From DATMBF01 sp035559595 (GTDB taxonomy: Bacteria; Bacteroidota; Ignavibacteria; UBA10030): a stretch of DNA of 6,738 nucleotides. The translations under genes were made by a program, and so were the position numbers. The stretch spans positions 1-6,738 of the forward strand of contig DATMBF010000035.1 of assembly GCA_035559595.1 (NCBI GenBank), in the 5' to 3' direction. Of the stretch, positions 1-5,989 are shown piece after piece. Position 1 is the first letter of the stretch; each line of letters starts with the position of its first letter. A model generated the notes under the pieces. It had not been told where the DNA came from. It searched no databases and was given only the letters and a program-made list of their open reading frames with translations.

Positions 1-335
1 GCAACATTGCCTACAGGACTCATCGCCGCAACCGGATCAATGGCTGCTACAACAGTCTCACCGCTTTCACTTTCGTAGACGATGACATTGCAGGGAAGCA
101 TTAACCCGATATCTCTTTCAGCCTGAAGTGCTTTATAGGCGTTTGACGGATTGCAGGCACCTAAGATCTTGTACTTCCGGAAGTCCACCTCCAACTTCTT
201 CTTCAGCGTTTCCTTGACATCAATCTCCGTCAAGACCCCAAATCCTTCTTTCTTGAGTTCTTCCGTGACCTTTTCGACTGCTTCTTCCAAGGAAAGATTC
301 ACGGTTGTTTTGAAAGCATAGTTTGTTGTTTGCAT
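1..335 (-). CDS. DUF302 domain protein, N-terminal part (3' end cut by window edge)
   Basis: Reading from the ATG at 335-333 gives 111 codons with no stop before the window edge, so the C-terminus is missing. An AAAGGA Shine-Dalgarno at 343-348, 7 bases from the ATG, supports the start. The protein begins MQTTNYAFKTTVNLS and carries the DUF302 pattern: an amphipathic segment (about 16-32), then LGACNP (58-63, Cys61), a helix ending in an ALQAE-type stretch, and IGLMLPCNVIVYE (76-88, Cys82). DUF302 proteins are usually about 130-150 residues, so most of the domain is visible. There is no signal peptide, so it is probably cytoplasmic. The family's biochemical role is not established; the two conserved cysteines could bind metal or take part in redox or thiol chemistry (inference). 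It lies 61 bases downstream of the P-type ATPase on the same strand with no obvious terminator between, which suggests co-transcription with the metal efflux genes. Family assignment is confident, function is not. Confidence 0.88.
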   Translation of the reverse strand, partial: MQTTNYAFKTTVNLSLEEAVEKVTEELKKEGFGVLTEIDVKETLKKKLEVDFRKYKILGACNPSNAYKALQAERDIGLMLPCNVIVYESESGETVVAAIDPVAAMSPVGNV

Positions 336-342
336 TGGTTGT

Positions 343-348
343 TCCTTT
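343..348 (-). promoter_or_regulatory. Ribosome binding site of the DUF302 gene
   Basis: The minus strand reads AAAGGA here, 7 bases before the ATG at 335-333. It fixes the start of a gene whose 3' end is outside the window. Confidence 0.6.
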
Positions 349-396
349 CAGATGAAATATTCTAATCATAGAGAATCGTGCCGCTCGATAAGCCCG

Positions 397-2292
397 TCAG
401 CCTTGTCCTACACGGAGTCCGTTCAGAACCGCCAAGAGTTCAGAGGCCTCGTGAAAGAATACGGCGATAGCCACGGTCATAATGCCAACAAGTGCCGACG
501 GGATAAGTACCGCCAATACAAGCAAAGAGAAAACGATGTTTTGAAAGCTGATTGCTTTTGACCTCTTCCCAAGTGAGATGGCATAGACTACTTTTGAAAG
601 ATCGTCTGCCATAAGGGCTGTATCGGCCGCCTCAATCGCCGCATCCGATCCAGCGATTCCCATCGCGATTCCAACAGTTGCCCGTGCAAGTGCGGGCGCA
701 TCATTAATGCCATCTCCAACCATCGCCACCGGCCCGTACTCTCTTTCCAGCTCCTCGATTGCCCTGATTTTATCCTCCGGCTTGAGATCGGCTCTGACGT
801 CATCGATGCCGAGTTCTTTCGCAATCGCACGCGCAGTCACACTGTTGTCGCCCGTCAGCATCGCTACTTTGATCCCAAGCGCATGGAGCTCGCCGATCAC
901 ACGCTTTGCCATGTCCCTCACCTCGTCACGAAGCGCAATGACACCTGCAATGGATTTGCTTGTGCCGACAAGGACCACCGTCTTTCCTTCATTTGTAAGT
1001 CTCTCAGTATCCGGGATTCTGTCAGGATTCAGTCCTAGCTCTCCAAACAAGTCTGGTTTTCCAACATACACGACATTGTCTCCGACCCGTGCTTTCGCCC
1101 CTGCACCAACAAGGGCGCTGAATTCGGTTGCCACGGGGCCTTCAACGTCCATCTCCCTTGCTTTTTCAACGATGGCCTGTGCGAGAGGATGTTCGGAAAA
1201 TCTCTCAACGCTGTATGCCAGAGCGATAACGCTTGTGGTGTCGCCGTTCACAGCAATGATATCAGTGACGACAGGTCTGCCCTTCGTTAGCGTCCCTGTT
1301 TTGTCAAATGCAACCACCTTGGTCTTACCGAGGTTTTCAAGGTGAACACCTCCTTTGATCAAGACGCCGGATCGGCCTGCCCTCCCAATTCCTGCGGCGA
1401 TTGCCACAGGCGTGGACATGACAAGAGCACATGGTGCAGCTGCAACGAGAAGAACGACTGCACGCGTTGCCCATTCTGAAACCGGAACACCAAGGAGCGG
1501 CGGAACGATAACGAGAAGCAAGGAGGAGAGAAGAACCACAGGCGAATATCGCCTTCCAAACCGATCGATGAAGAGCTGTGTATTGCTTTTCTGTTCCTGT
1601 GCTTCCTCAACGAGGTGAACCATTTTGGAGAGGGTGTTGTCCGCAAACGTTGCTGTTGCCCGAATCTTCAATGCACCCTCCTGGTTGATGGTGGCGGCAA
1701 AAACCTTCATTCCTTCTTTCTTCTCGACGGGAATAGACTCACCAGTTACCGGAGCCTCATTGATGCTGGAACTTCCTTCCATAATAACACCGTCGGTCGG
1801 GATAGACTCACCCGGTCTCACGACAAGGATTTCGCCAACCGCGATCTCTTCTGCGGGAATAGCTCTTTCTTGACCATCCTTTAGGATTCTTGCTTCCTTC
1901 GGCGCTAGGTCCAGCAATTTCCGTATGGAGGCGCGTGTTCTCGCATACGTGTACTCCTCCAAGCCCTCCGCCGCACCGTAGAGAAACACGAGGAAAGCTG
2001 CTTCATCCCACATACCGAGAATTGCAGAACCTACGGTGGCAGCAAGCATAAGGATCTCGATGCCGATTTCCCTCTCCTCGATCAATTCCTCAATTCCCTC
2101 ACGGATCCAATGATATCCACCGAGGACAATCGCAACGGCATACAGAGCAACTTCCATACTGGGATTCAGCAGCTCAGCATGAGCAAGGGCAAAAGCAATC
2201 CCCGTGATACCCCCCGCCATCAGGGCGTTTCGCATCGGTGGATGGGTGTACCATTTACCCTCAAAGATGTCTTCGCGCTCAGTGCGTTTCAT
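397..2292 (-). CDS. P1B-type heavy-metal translocating P-type ATPase, atypical APC/HEASE metal site
   Basis: A 631-residue inner-membrane ATP-driven metal exporter. All catalytic signatures are intact: TGES (183-186, actuator domain), DKTGT (330-334, phosphorylated Asp330), SEHPLA (366-371, the P1B HP motif), MLTGDN (479-484 region) and GDGIND (526-531). By eye there are eight membrane helices: MA about 22-40, MB about 46-62 with the GG kink at 58-59, then about 78-93, 96-112, 250-270, 277-303, 581-601 and 603-622. There is no N-terminal HMA domain and no His-rich tail. The usual CPC of helix 6 is APC (286-288). Helix 8 holds HEASELL (614-620), which resembles the HEG(S/G)T motif of P1B-4 pumps (Co, Fe, Zn, Cd) rather than the Asp-containing helix of ZntA/CadA. 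Substrate is therefore inferred as a divalent metal, exact metal unknown. The ATG at 2292 has GAGG 5 bases upstream. It follows the adaptor gene by 57 bases, in the position where an RND pump would be expected. Class is certain, metal is not. Confidence 0.95.
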   Translation of the reverse strand: MKRTEREDIFEGKWYTHPPMRNALMAGGITGIAFALAHAELLNPSMEVALYAVAIVLGGYHWIREGIEELIEEREIGIEILMLAATVGSAILGMWDEAAFLVFLYGAAEGLEEYTYARTRASIRKLLDLAPKEARILKDGQERAIPAEEIAVGEILVVRPGESIPTDGVIMEGSSSINEAPVTGESIPVEKKEGMKVFAATINQEGALKIRATATFADNTLSKMVHLVEEAQEQKSNTQLFIDRFGRRYSPVVLLSSLLLVIVPPLLGVPVSEWATRAVVLLVAAAPCALVMSTPVAIAAGIGRAGRSGVLIKGGVHLENLGKTKVVAFDKTGTLTKGRPVVTDIIAVNGDTTSVIALAYSVERFSEHPLAQAIVEKAREMDVEGPVATEFSALVGAGAKARVGDNVVYVGKPDLFGELGLNPDRIPDTERLTNEGKTVVLVGTSKSIAGVIALRDEVRDMAKRVIGELHALGIKVAMLTGDNSVTARAIAKELGIDDVRADLKPEDKIRAIEELEREYGPVAMVGDGINDAPALARATVGIAMGIAGSDAAIEAADTALMADDLSKVVYAISLGKRSKAISFQNIVFSLLVLAVLIPSALVGIMTVAIAVFFHEASELLAVLNGLRVGQG

Positions 2293-2297
2293 TGTTT

Positions 2298-2301
2298 CCT
2301 C
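2298..2301 (-). promoter_or_regulatory. Ribosome binding site of the P-type ATPase gene
   Basis: GAGG on the minus strand, 5 bases before the ATG at 2292-2290. Its first base overlaps the end of a 12-base palindrome (2301-2312). Confidence 0.6.
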
Positions 2302-2312
2302 ATTTGCAAATG
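2301..2312 (-). repeat. 12-base perfect palindrome directly upstream of the ATPase start
   Basis: CATTTGCAAATG reads identically on both strands. It lies in the 57-base gap between the adaptor and the ATPase genes, touching the ATPase Shine-Dalgarno. It could be a binding site for a dimeric regulator. A perfect 12-base palindrome is, however, expected about once or twice by chance in a window of this size, so functional meaning is only a suggestion. Confidence 0.3.
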
Positions 2313-2349
2313 CTGGACGTGATTTTACTTGAATGTTGAATTCCTCATT

Positions 2350-3483
2350 TCAATGTTCCTCTCCGAATGTTTCCTTCGCCAGCTCTGATTTCAGAAAGAA
2401 CCCCCCTTTGATGACAATCTTTTCTCCGATGAGCAAGCCGTCAAGAATCTCTGTAAACTCTCTTGTTTCGACTCCTGTGCGCACATCCCGTTTTTCGAAT
2501 GTTGTGTCGTTCACAGCTACAAAAACGAAGTGCTTTTCTGTTTCGCCTAACAAGGCGCTCGCAGGGATTTTGATCGTTTCCTTGCCAAGCTCCGTTTGAA
2601 TGTGGACGTTACAGAACATCTCTGGTTTGAGCTTGCTGTCTTTGTTCCGAACCTCGATACGTGCCTTCACGGTGCGTGTCTTCTCGTCCAGAACTCCGTA
2701 AACAGTGGAGATCTGGCCCTCGAAGAACTCGTCAGGGTAGGCGCTCACTTCAACACGTGCCTTCATCCCTGCCCGGATACGCGGCAGGTCTTTTTCATAG
2801 ATATCGGCAAGCACCCAAAGCGTCGAAAGATCGGCAAGTTCATACAACTCGGAGCCTGTTTGTACAGCTGCCCCTTGCCGGACGCTGTTGTCGACGATGG
2901 TTCCGGCAAACGGAGCGCGAACAGGAAGGTATATCTTCGGTGCCCGGCTTGATTCAATTTCTCTTACATCACCATCTGTCACGCCGGTGACAAGAAGTTT
3001 TCTCGTAGCTGATTCATAAATCGATTGAGCTGTTGATCGCTCCTCACTGCCCGATCTCTCTGAGCGTTGCAGCCGTTCGACCGCCTGGAGAAACTCAGAC
3101 TGCATCGAGAGAAACTCCTGACTGAAGATCTCGACCAAGACTTCGCCCGCCGTGACTCTGTCATTGATGAAAGTATAAACCTTCTCGATGCGCCCCCCGA
3201 CACGAGCTGTGATGCGAGCAAGCTTTCGCTCATTGTAGCTCACTTTCCCGGGCAGAGTTAATGGAATGGCAACGGATTTCTTCTGCACCGTCTCGACCCG
3301 GATTCCCGCATGGAGCACCTTGTGCTTGTCCAGATGAACGATTCTGTTTTCTGCTGATTCAGACCTATCTTCGGTATGGCTCACTTCCGACCCTTCATCC
3401 GTTGTTTTCCCGCATCCGCTTACCAGGAGAAGTACAAGAATCCCGGTCAGGAACGTTCGTGTTGCAGATGTCAAATACTTCAT
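2350..3483 (-). CDS. CzcB/CusB-type efflux periplasmic adaptor (membrane fusion) lipoprotein
   Basis: A 377-residue HlyD/RND-type adaptor that would link an inner membrane pump to an outer membrane channel. The N-terminus is a lipoprotein signal: basic MKYLTSATRT, hydrophobic 11-21, lipobox VSGC with lipidated Cys24. After a polar linker (25-48) comes the core: first lipoyl half (about 88-121, TARVGGRIEKVY), a short alpha-hairpin (about 122-165), second lipoyl half (about 184-216, VRAPFAGTIVDNSVRQG), a beta-barrel domain with LWVLADIYEKDL and GMKARVEVSAYP (about 218-296), and a membrane-proximal domain (about 297-365, KIPASALL to IGEKIVIKGGFFL). The short hairpin and these motifs place it with CzcB/CusB heavy-metal adaptors rather than AcrA. 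The Met cluster that binds Cu/Ag in CusB is not seen, nor is a His-rich tail, so metal specificity is open. The ATG at 3483 has GGAG 5 bases upstream. It starts 16 bases after the outer membrane factor stop, so the two are surely co-transcribed. No CzcA/CusA partner is visible. Confidence 0.93.
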   Translation of the reverse strand: MKYLTSATRTFLTGILVLLLVSGCGKTTDEGSEVSHTEDRSESAENRIVHLDKHKVLHAGIRVETVQKKSVAIPLTLPGKVSYNERKLARITARVGGRIEKVYTFINDRVTAGEVLVEIFSQEFLSMQSEFLQAVERLQRSERSGSEERSTAQSIYESATRKLLVTGVTDGDVREIESSRAPKIYLPVRAPFAGTIVDNSVRQGAAVQTGSELYELADLSTLWVLADIYEKDLPRIRAGMKARVEVSAYPDEFFEGQISTVYGVLDEKTRTVKARIEVRNKDSKLKPEMFCNVHIQTELGKETIKIPASALLGETEKHFVFVAVNDTTFEKRDVRTGVETREFTEILDGLLIGEKIVIKGGFFLKSELAKETFGEEH

Positions 3484-3488
3484 ACAGT

Positions 3489-3492
3489 CTCC
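3489..3492 (-). promoter_or_regulatory. Ribosome binding site of the adaptor gene
   Basis: GGAG on the minus strand, 5 bases before the ATG at 3483-3481, lying in the 16-base gap after the outer membrane factor stop codon. Confidence 0.6.
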
Positions 3493-3499
3493 AGTTCAG

Positions 3500-4804
3500 T
3501 TATTGATCGTCGAATTGTAATTCAGCCGCTGCCTCAAGATCGGCAACAGCGTTGACAAAGTTAAGCAGGGCGCGAGCGTATTCGACTTTTGTCGCTCGGT
3601 ATGTGCGATAGACATCAATCAGATTCAGCGCATCGATTTGATTGTTCTGATACTGTGCAATGCCGTTCTTGAGTATGTCTTCAGCATCAGCCAGCAGGGT
3701 TGCGTCGAAGACTTTGACCTGTGTCTCGGCAACATCGACACGATTGAAGGCATTCAGAAGGCTTGCACGAATTCTACGTTGCGTGGACAAAAGATTCAGT
3801 TCGGCAATGCTCACACCGGCGGAAGCCTCTTGCACAAGGCCCTTTGGTTCTTGCCAGAACCAGAGCGGGATCGAAAGTCCGAGCTGAATGCCCAAACTGG
3901 TTGATGTTGTACCGGTAAACTGATTCGCGTTGAACGGCGGTTCTTCTGCCCGTCGCTGCCGAAACAGTCCAACGGTCAAATCCGGCAAATAGCTTGTTTT
4001 CGCCAACGACAACGTGCTTTGTTGTCTGGCAACGGCACGCTGGGCAATCCTGGAGATAGCACTCTGATTCATCAAGCGTTGAAGGAGTGTGTCTCGTTCT
4101 GCACCAAGAGGTGAATAGAAGAGACTATCCGTTAACTCAAACACCTGGTCCGGATTTTTTCCGAGCAAGAGGTTCAGCTGAACCCTTCGCGCCTGTACGT
4201 CGCGCTGAGCCTCGACAAGATCATTGTTAAGCCGTGTAAGCTCTACTTTTGCCCGAATGACATCGAGATAGGTCCCCGTTCCGGCTTTCAAGCGAGCATT
4301 GGCAACGTCGAGAAAATCTTTCAGCAGCATCGCCTGCTCCTGAAGATTTTCAGCGATGTGCCTACTGAAGAGGAGGTTATGGTATGCTTTCTTCACGCGC
4401 GCGGTAACAACAATCTTTGCCCGCTCGTATTGGAGCTCAGCGATTTGCTTATCGGAGGTTGCAACGTCGATCCGGATGGAGCGCTTTGTTGGAAACTCGA
4501 TTGGCTGAACGATTCCGATATCCTTCTCATCAGCGTCAGCAATGTTGAAATTCAACGGTGTTTCACTCCAGCCGAATCCAAGTTCCGGGTTGGGAATTCT
4601 GCCGGCTTGAAGGACGCGTCCGCTGGCAGCGTCGATCTCTTTTTGCGCTCGCAAGAGTTCAGGGTTGTTATTCAACGCCAAGCGTATGGCATCCTGTAGG
4701 GATAATTTCTCTGCTTTCCCTGAAGCTTTCGGTGCCAGCTGACCGAATGCCATAAAAGGGAAAAGGAGAAAGATCATCCCGACTGTTGGGAAAATCTGTT
4801 TCAA
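3500..4804 (-). CDS. TolC/CzcC-type outer membrane factor
   Basis: A 434-residue outer membrane efflux protein that would form the trimeric channel of a tripartite exporter. A Sec signal peptide is clear: MKQIFPTVGMIFLLFPFMAFG, probably cleaved near residue 21-22. Two OEP repeats follow, about 34-215 and 240-428. The first opens with LSLQDAIRLALNNNPELLRAQ, the standard OEP entry, and includes AGRIPNPELGFGWSETP (67-83). The long helices ARLKAGTGTYLDVIRAKVEL (170-189) and GIAQYQNNQIDALNLIDVYR (381-400) are equivalent features of each repeat. IPNPEL and the overall length fit the CzcC branch. The start codon is TTG (4804-4802); GAGG lies 6 bases upstream and the signal peptide begins directly there, so it is the likely start. 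It is followed after 16 bases by the adaptor gene. The small Cys-rich gene lies 111 bases upstream. Family is certain, the transported metal is not shown by this protein. Confidence 0.94.
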   Translation of the reverse strand: MKQIFPTVGMIFLLFPFMAFGQLAPKASGKAEKLSLQDAIRLALNNNPELLRAQKEIDAASGRVLQAGRIPNPELGFGWSETPLNFNIADADEKDIGIVQPIEFPTKRSIRIDVATSDKQIAELQYERAKIVVTARVKKAYHNLLFSRHIAENLQEQAMLLKDFLDVANARLKAGTGTYLDVIRAKVELTRLNNDLVEAQRDVQARRVQLNLLLGKNPDQVFELTDSLFYSPLGAERDTLLQRLMNQSAISRIAQRAVARQQSTLSLAKTSYLPDLTVGLFRQRRAEEPPFNANQFTGTTSTSLGIQLGLSIPLWFWQEPKGLVQEASAGVSIAELNLLSTQRRIRASLLNAFNRVDVAETQVKVFDATLLADAEDILKNGIAQYQNNQIDALNLIDVYRTYRATKVEYARALLNFVNAVADLEAAAELQFDDQ

Positions 4805-4810
4805 GTTTGA

Positions 4811-4814
4811 CCTC
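4811..4814 (-). promoter_or_regulatory. Ribosome binding site that decides a TTG start
   Basis: GAGG on the minus strand, 6 bases before the TTG at 4804-4802. There is no ATG that would keep the complete signal peptide, so this site is the main argument for the TTG start of the outer membrane factor. Confidence 0.65.
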
Positions 4815-4915
4815 GTCTTAGTTGATAGAGATATGATGCGCGAAGTACGCTCAAAGGCGCGCGATCAGATATGCGAGATCGTCACCTTAGAGATAGACTT
4901 ACGAAAGGGAGAACG

Positions 4916-5263
4916 TTATGAAGCTACCGGAGGACGGTAGATGAGACGGTCAAAGCCGAAGGGGAGTGCCGTCGTTGCCGGGAGAAATGAGTATTGCTGA
5001 GAAGAATAGGAAACAACATCGAAGTAACCGCCGGCAATCGTCGGAACGTGGCACACACAGGAGCAATCGTTTGAACTGGCGCCGGAAGTTGAAGACGAAG
5101 TGTCGTGCTTGTCGAGCAACGAGCAAATGAGTGAGGCGCAATCCTCATTGCTGTTTCCAGTCAGGCAATCAGGGTCACCGCACCAGAAAAGGGAAAGCGT
5201 GAACACGACCGCAATAAGCAGTGCCGCGAAAGGAACGATATGTCTCTGATATGCCTGTATCAT
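4916..5263 (-). CDS. Small exported cysteine-rich protein of unknown function, linked to metal efflux genes
   Basis: From the ATG at 5263 the protein has 115 residues. It starts with a signal peptide or membrane anchor (MIQAYQRHIVPFAALLIAVV, hydrophobic about 10-27). The rest is short and polar with seven cysteines: a CGDPDC pair (28, 33), EDCASLIC (42, 47) and a tight CSCVCH motif (67-72). It ends in LIYRPPVAS. I cannot name a family. Small secreted Cys/His-rich proteins ending in an aromatic-Arg-Pro-Pro tail occur next to czc-type efflux genes, so binding metal in the periplasm is a reasonable inference. The start is uncertain: a TTG at 5299 would give 127 residues and begin 15 bases after the ATP-binding gene, but neither start has a well-placed Shine-Dalgarno. 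ATG 5263 is chosen because it gives a standard signal peptide (short basic head, then the hydrophobic core). An in-frame TAG, the stop of the upstream gene, bars any further extension. Confidence 0.7.
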   Translation of the reverse strand: MIQAYQRHIVPFAALLIAVVFTLSLFWCGDPDCLTGNSNEDCASLICSLLDKHDTSSSTSGASSNDCSCVCHVPTIAGGYFDVVSYSSQQYSFLPATTALPFGFDRLIYRPPVAS

Positions 5264-5314
5264 GCCTGACCAATGTAAGAAATCATACCTCAAAATCAAA
5301 ATGTTGTTTTTGAC

Positions 5315-5989
5315 CTAATCTAGGATTCTTCCATCTTTGAGTTTGATGATTCTTTTTGCGGTTCTTGCAAGATCGAGATTGTGCGTCACAGCCACGATTG
5401 TCAGACCCATTCGGAGAAGGTCGGAGAATATCTTATAGACAATTTGGGCGTTGGTTGAATCAAGATTCCCCGTTGGCTCATCTGCAAGAAGAATTTTCGG
5501 GTCATTAATTAACGCTCGTGCAATGGCTACCCGTTGCATTTCACCGCCTGAGAGTTGAGAAGGCAAGTGATTCGCCCTCTCAGCCAGGCCGACCAGACCC
5601 AGTAATTCTTTTGCTCGTTTAGCCTTTTCCGTCCGTTGGCCATTGCGACTGAAAACAGACGGTAGTAGAACGTTTTCCAGTGCAGTCAGCGTTGGCAAGA
5701 GGAAGAATTGTTGAAAAACAAATCCGATTTTGCTGTTTCGTATCCGAGCGAGTTCTTTCTCTTCAAGAGTCCATGTCTCCACACCATCAATGGTGACGAC
5801 ACCGGAGGTCGGTTTGTCCACGCAGCCAATCAGATTTAGCAGAGTAGATTTCCCCGAGCCGGAAGGACCAACGATTGCAACAAACTCGCTTTGTGCAATG
5901 GAAAGACTCACTGCTTCAACGGCGTGAATTTTCTCCGCCCCTCGCGGGTAGAGCTTCACAACTCCTTTGAGTTCAATAACGTTATTCAT
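5315..5989 (-). CDS. ABC transporter ATP-binding protein, LolD/MacB family
   Basis: A 224-residue nucleotide-binding subunit. Visible motifs: Walker A GPSGSGKST (41-49), Q-loop VFQQF (91-95), signature LSGGE (146-150), Walker B ILLADEP (166-172), D-loop NLD (175-177) and H-loop His203 (VTHNLD). Length and motif spacing are those of LolD, YknY and the MacB ATPase domain, which power mechanotransmission-type export of lipoproteins, peptides or drugs. The reading frame stays open upstream to an ATG at 6058, but the correct start is the ATG at 5989: GGAGG lies 9 bases upstream, and MNNVIELKGVVKLY matches how the family begins. This start overlaps the permease stop by 8 bases (ATGAATAA), indicating translational coupling and one complex. 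The gene ends in a TAG shortly before the small Cys-rich gene. Substrate is unknown. Confidence 0.95.
   Translation of the reverse strand: MNNVIELKGVVKLYPRGAEKIHAVEAVSLSIAQSEFVAIVGPSGSGKSTLLNLIGCVDKPTSGVVTIDGVETWTLEEKELARIRNSKIGFVFQQFFLLPTLTALENVLLPSVFSRNGQRTEKAKRAKELLGLVGLAERANHLPSQLSGGEMQRVAIARALINDPKILLADEPTGNLDSTNAQIVYKIFSDLLRMGLTIVAVTHNLDLARTAKRIIKLKDGRILD

Noticed and set aside
336..396. Possible terminator between the ATPase and the DUF302 gene
   Set aside because: Only a 5-base stem (ATTCT/AGAAT with an 8-base loop) and no following T-run is visible, so it does not qualify as an intrinsic terminator.
588..830. Minus-strand open frame in another frame within the ATPase gene
   Set aside because: It lies fully inside the ATPase gene, whose frame encodes GDGIND here; the alternative product is basic and shows no recognisable motif.
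707..1345. Plus-strand open frame of 212 codons inside the ATPase gene
   Set aside because: It is antisense to the conserved catalytic domains of the P-type ATPase. Its product is a Ser/Thr/Pro-rich composition with no domain signature, typical of a shadow frame.
2596..2990. Two overlapping plus-strand open frames (118 and 109 codons) antisense to the adaptor gene
   Set aside because: The adaptor frame on the other strand is conserved along its full length; these frames have no family features.
4358..4699. Plus-strand open frame of 113 codons antisense to the outer membrane factor
   Set aside because: The overlapped strand encodes the first OEP repeat; the antisense product shows no motif or plausible start context.
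4805..4915. Possible promoter in the 111-base gap before the outer membrane factor gene
   Set aside because: A TTGAGC and a TATCTC hexamer on the minus strand are only about 15 bases apart and both are poor matches; a GCGCG/CGCGC pair encloses a 14-base loop. Neither supports a call.
5260..5286. Eight-residue upstream open frame (MISYIGQA) whose stop overlaps the ATG of the small Cys-rich gene (ATGA)
   Set aside because: The overlap looks like translational coupling, but the only Shine-Dalgarno-like GAGG lies a single base before the mini-ORF ATG, too close for normal initiation. Most likely chance.
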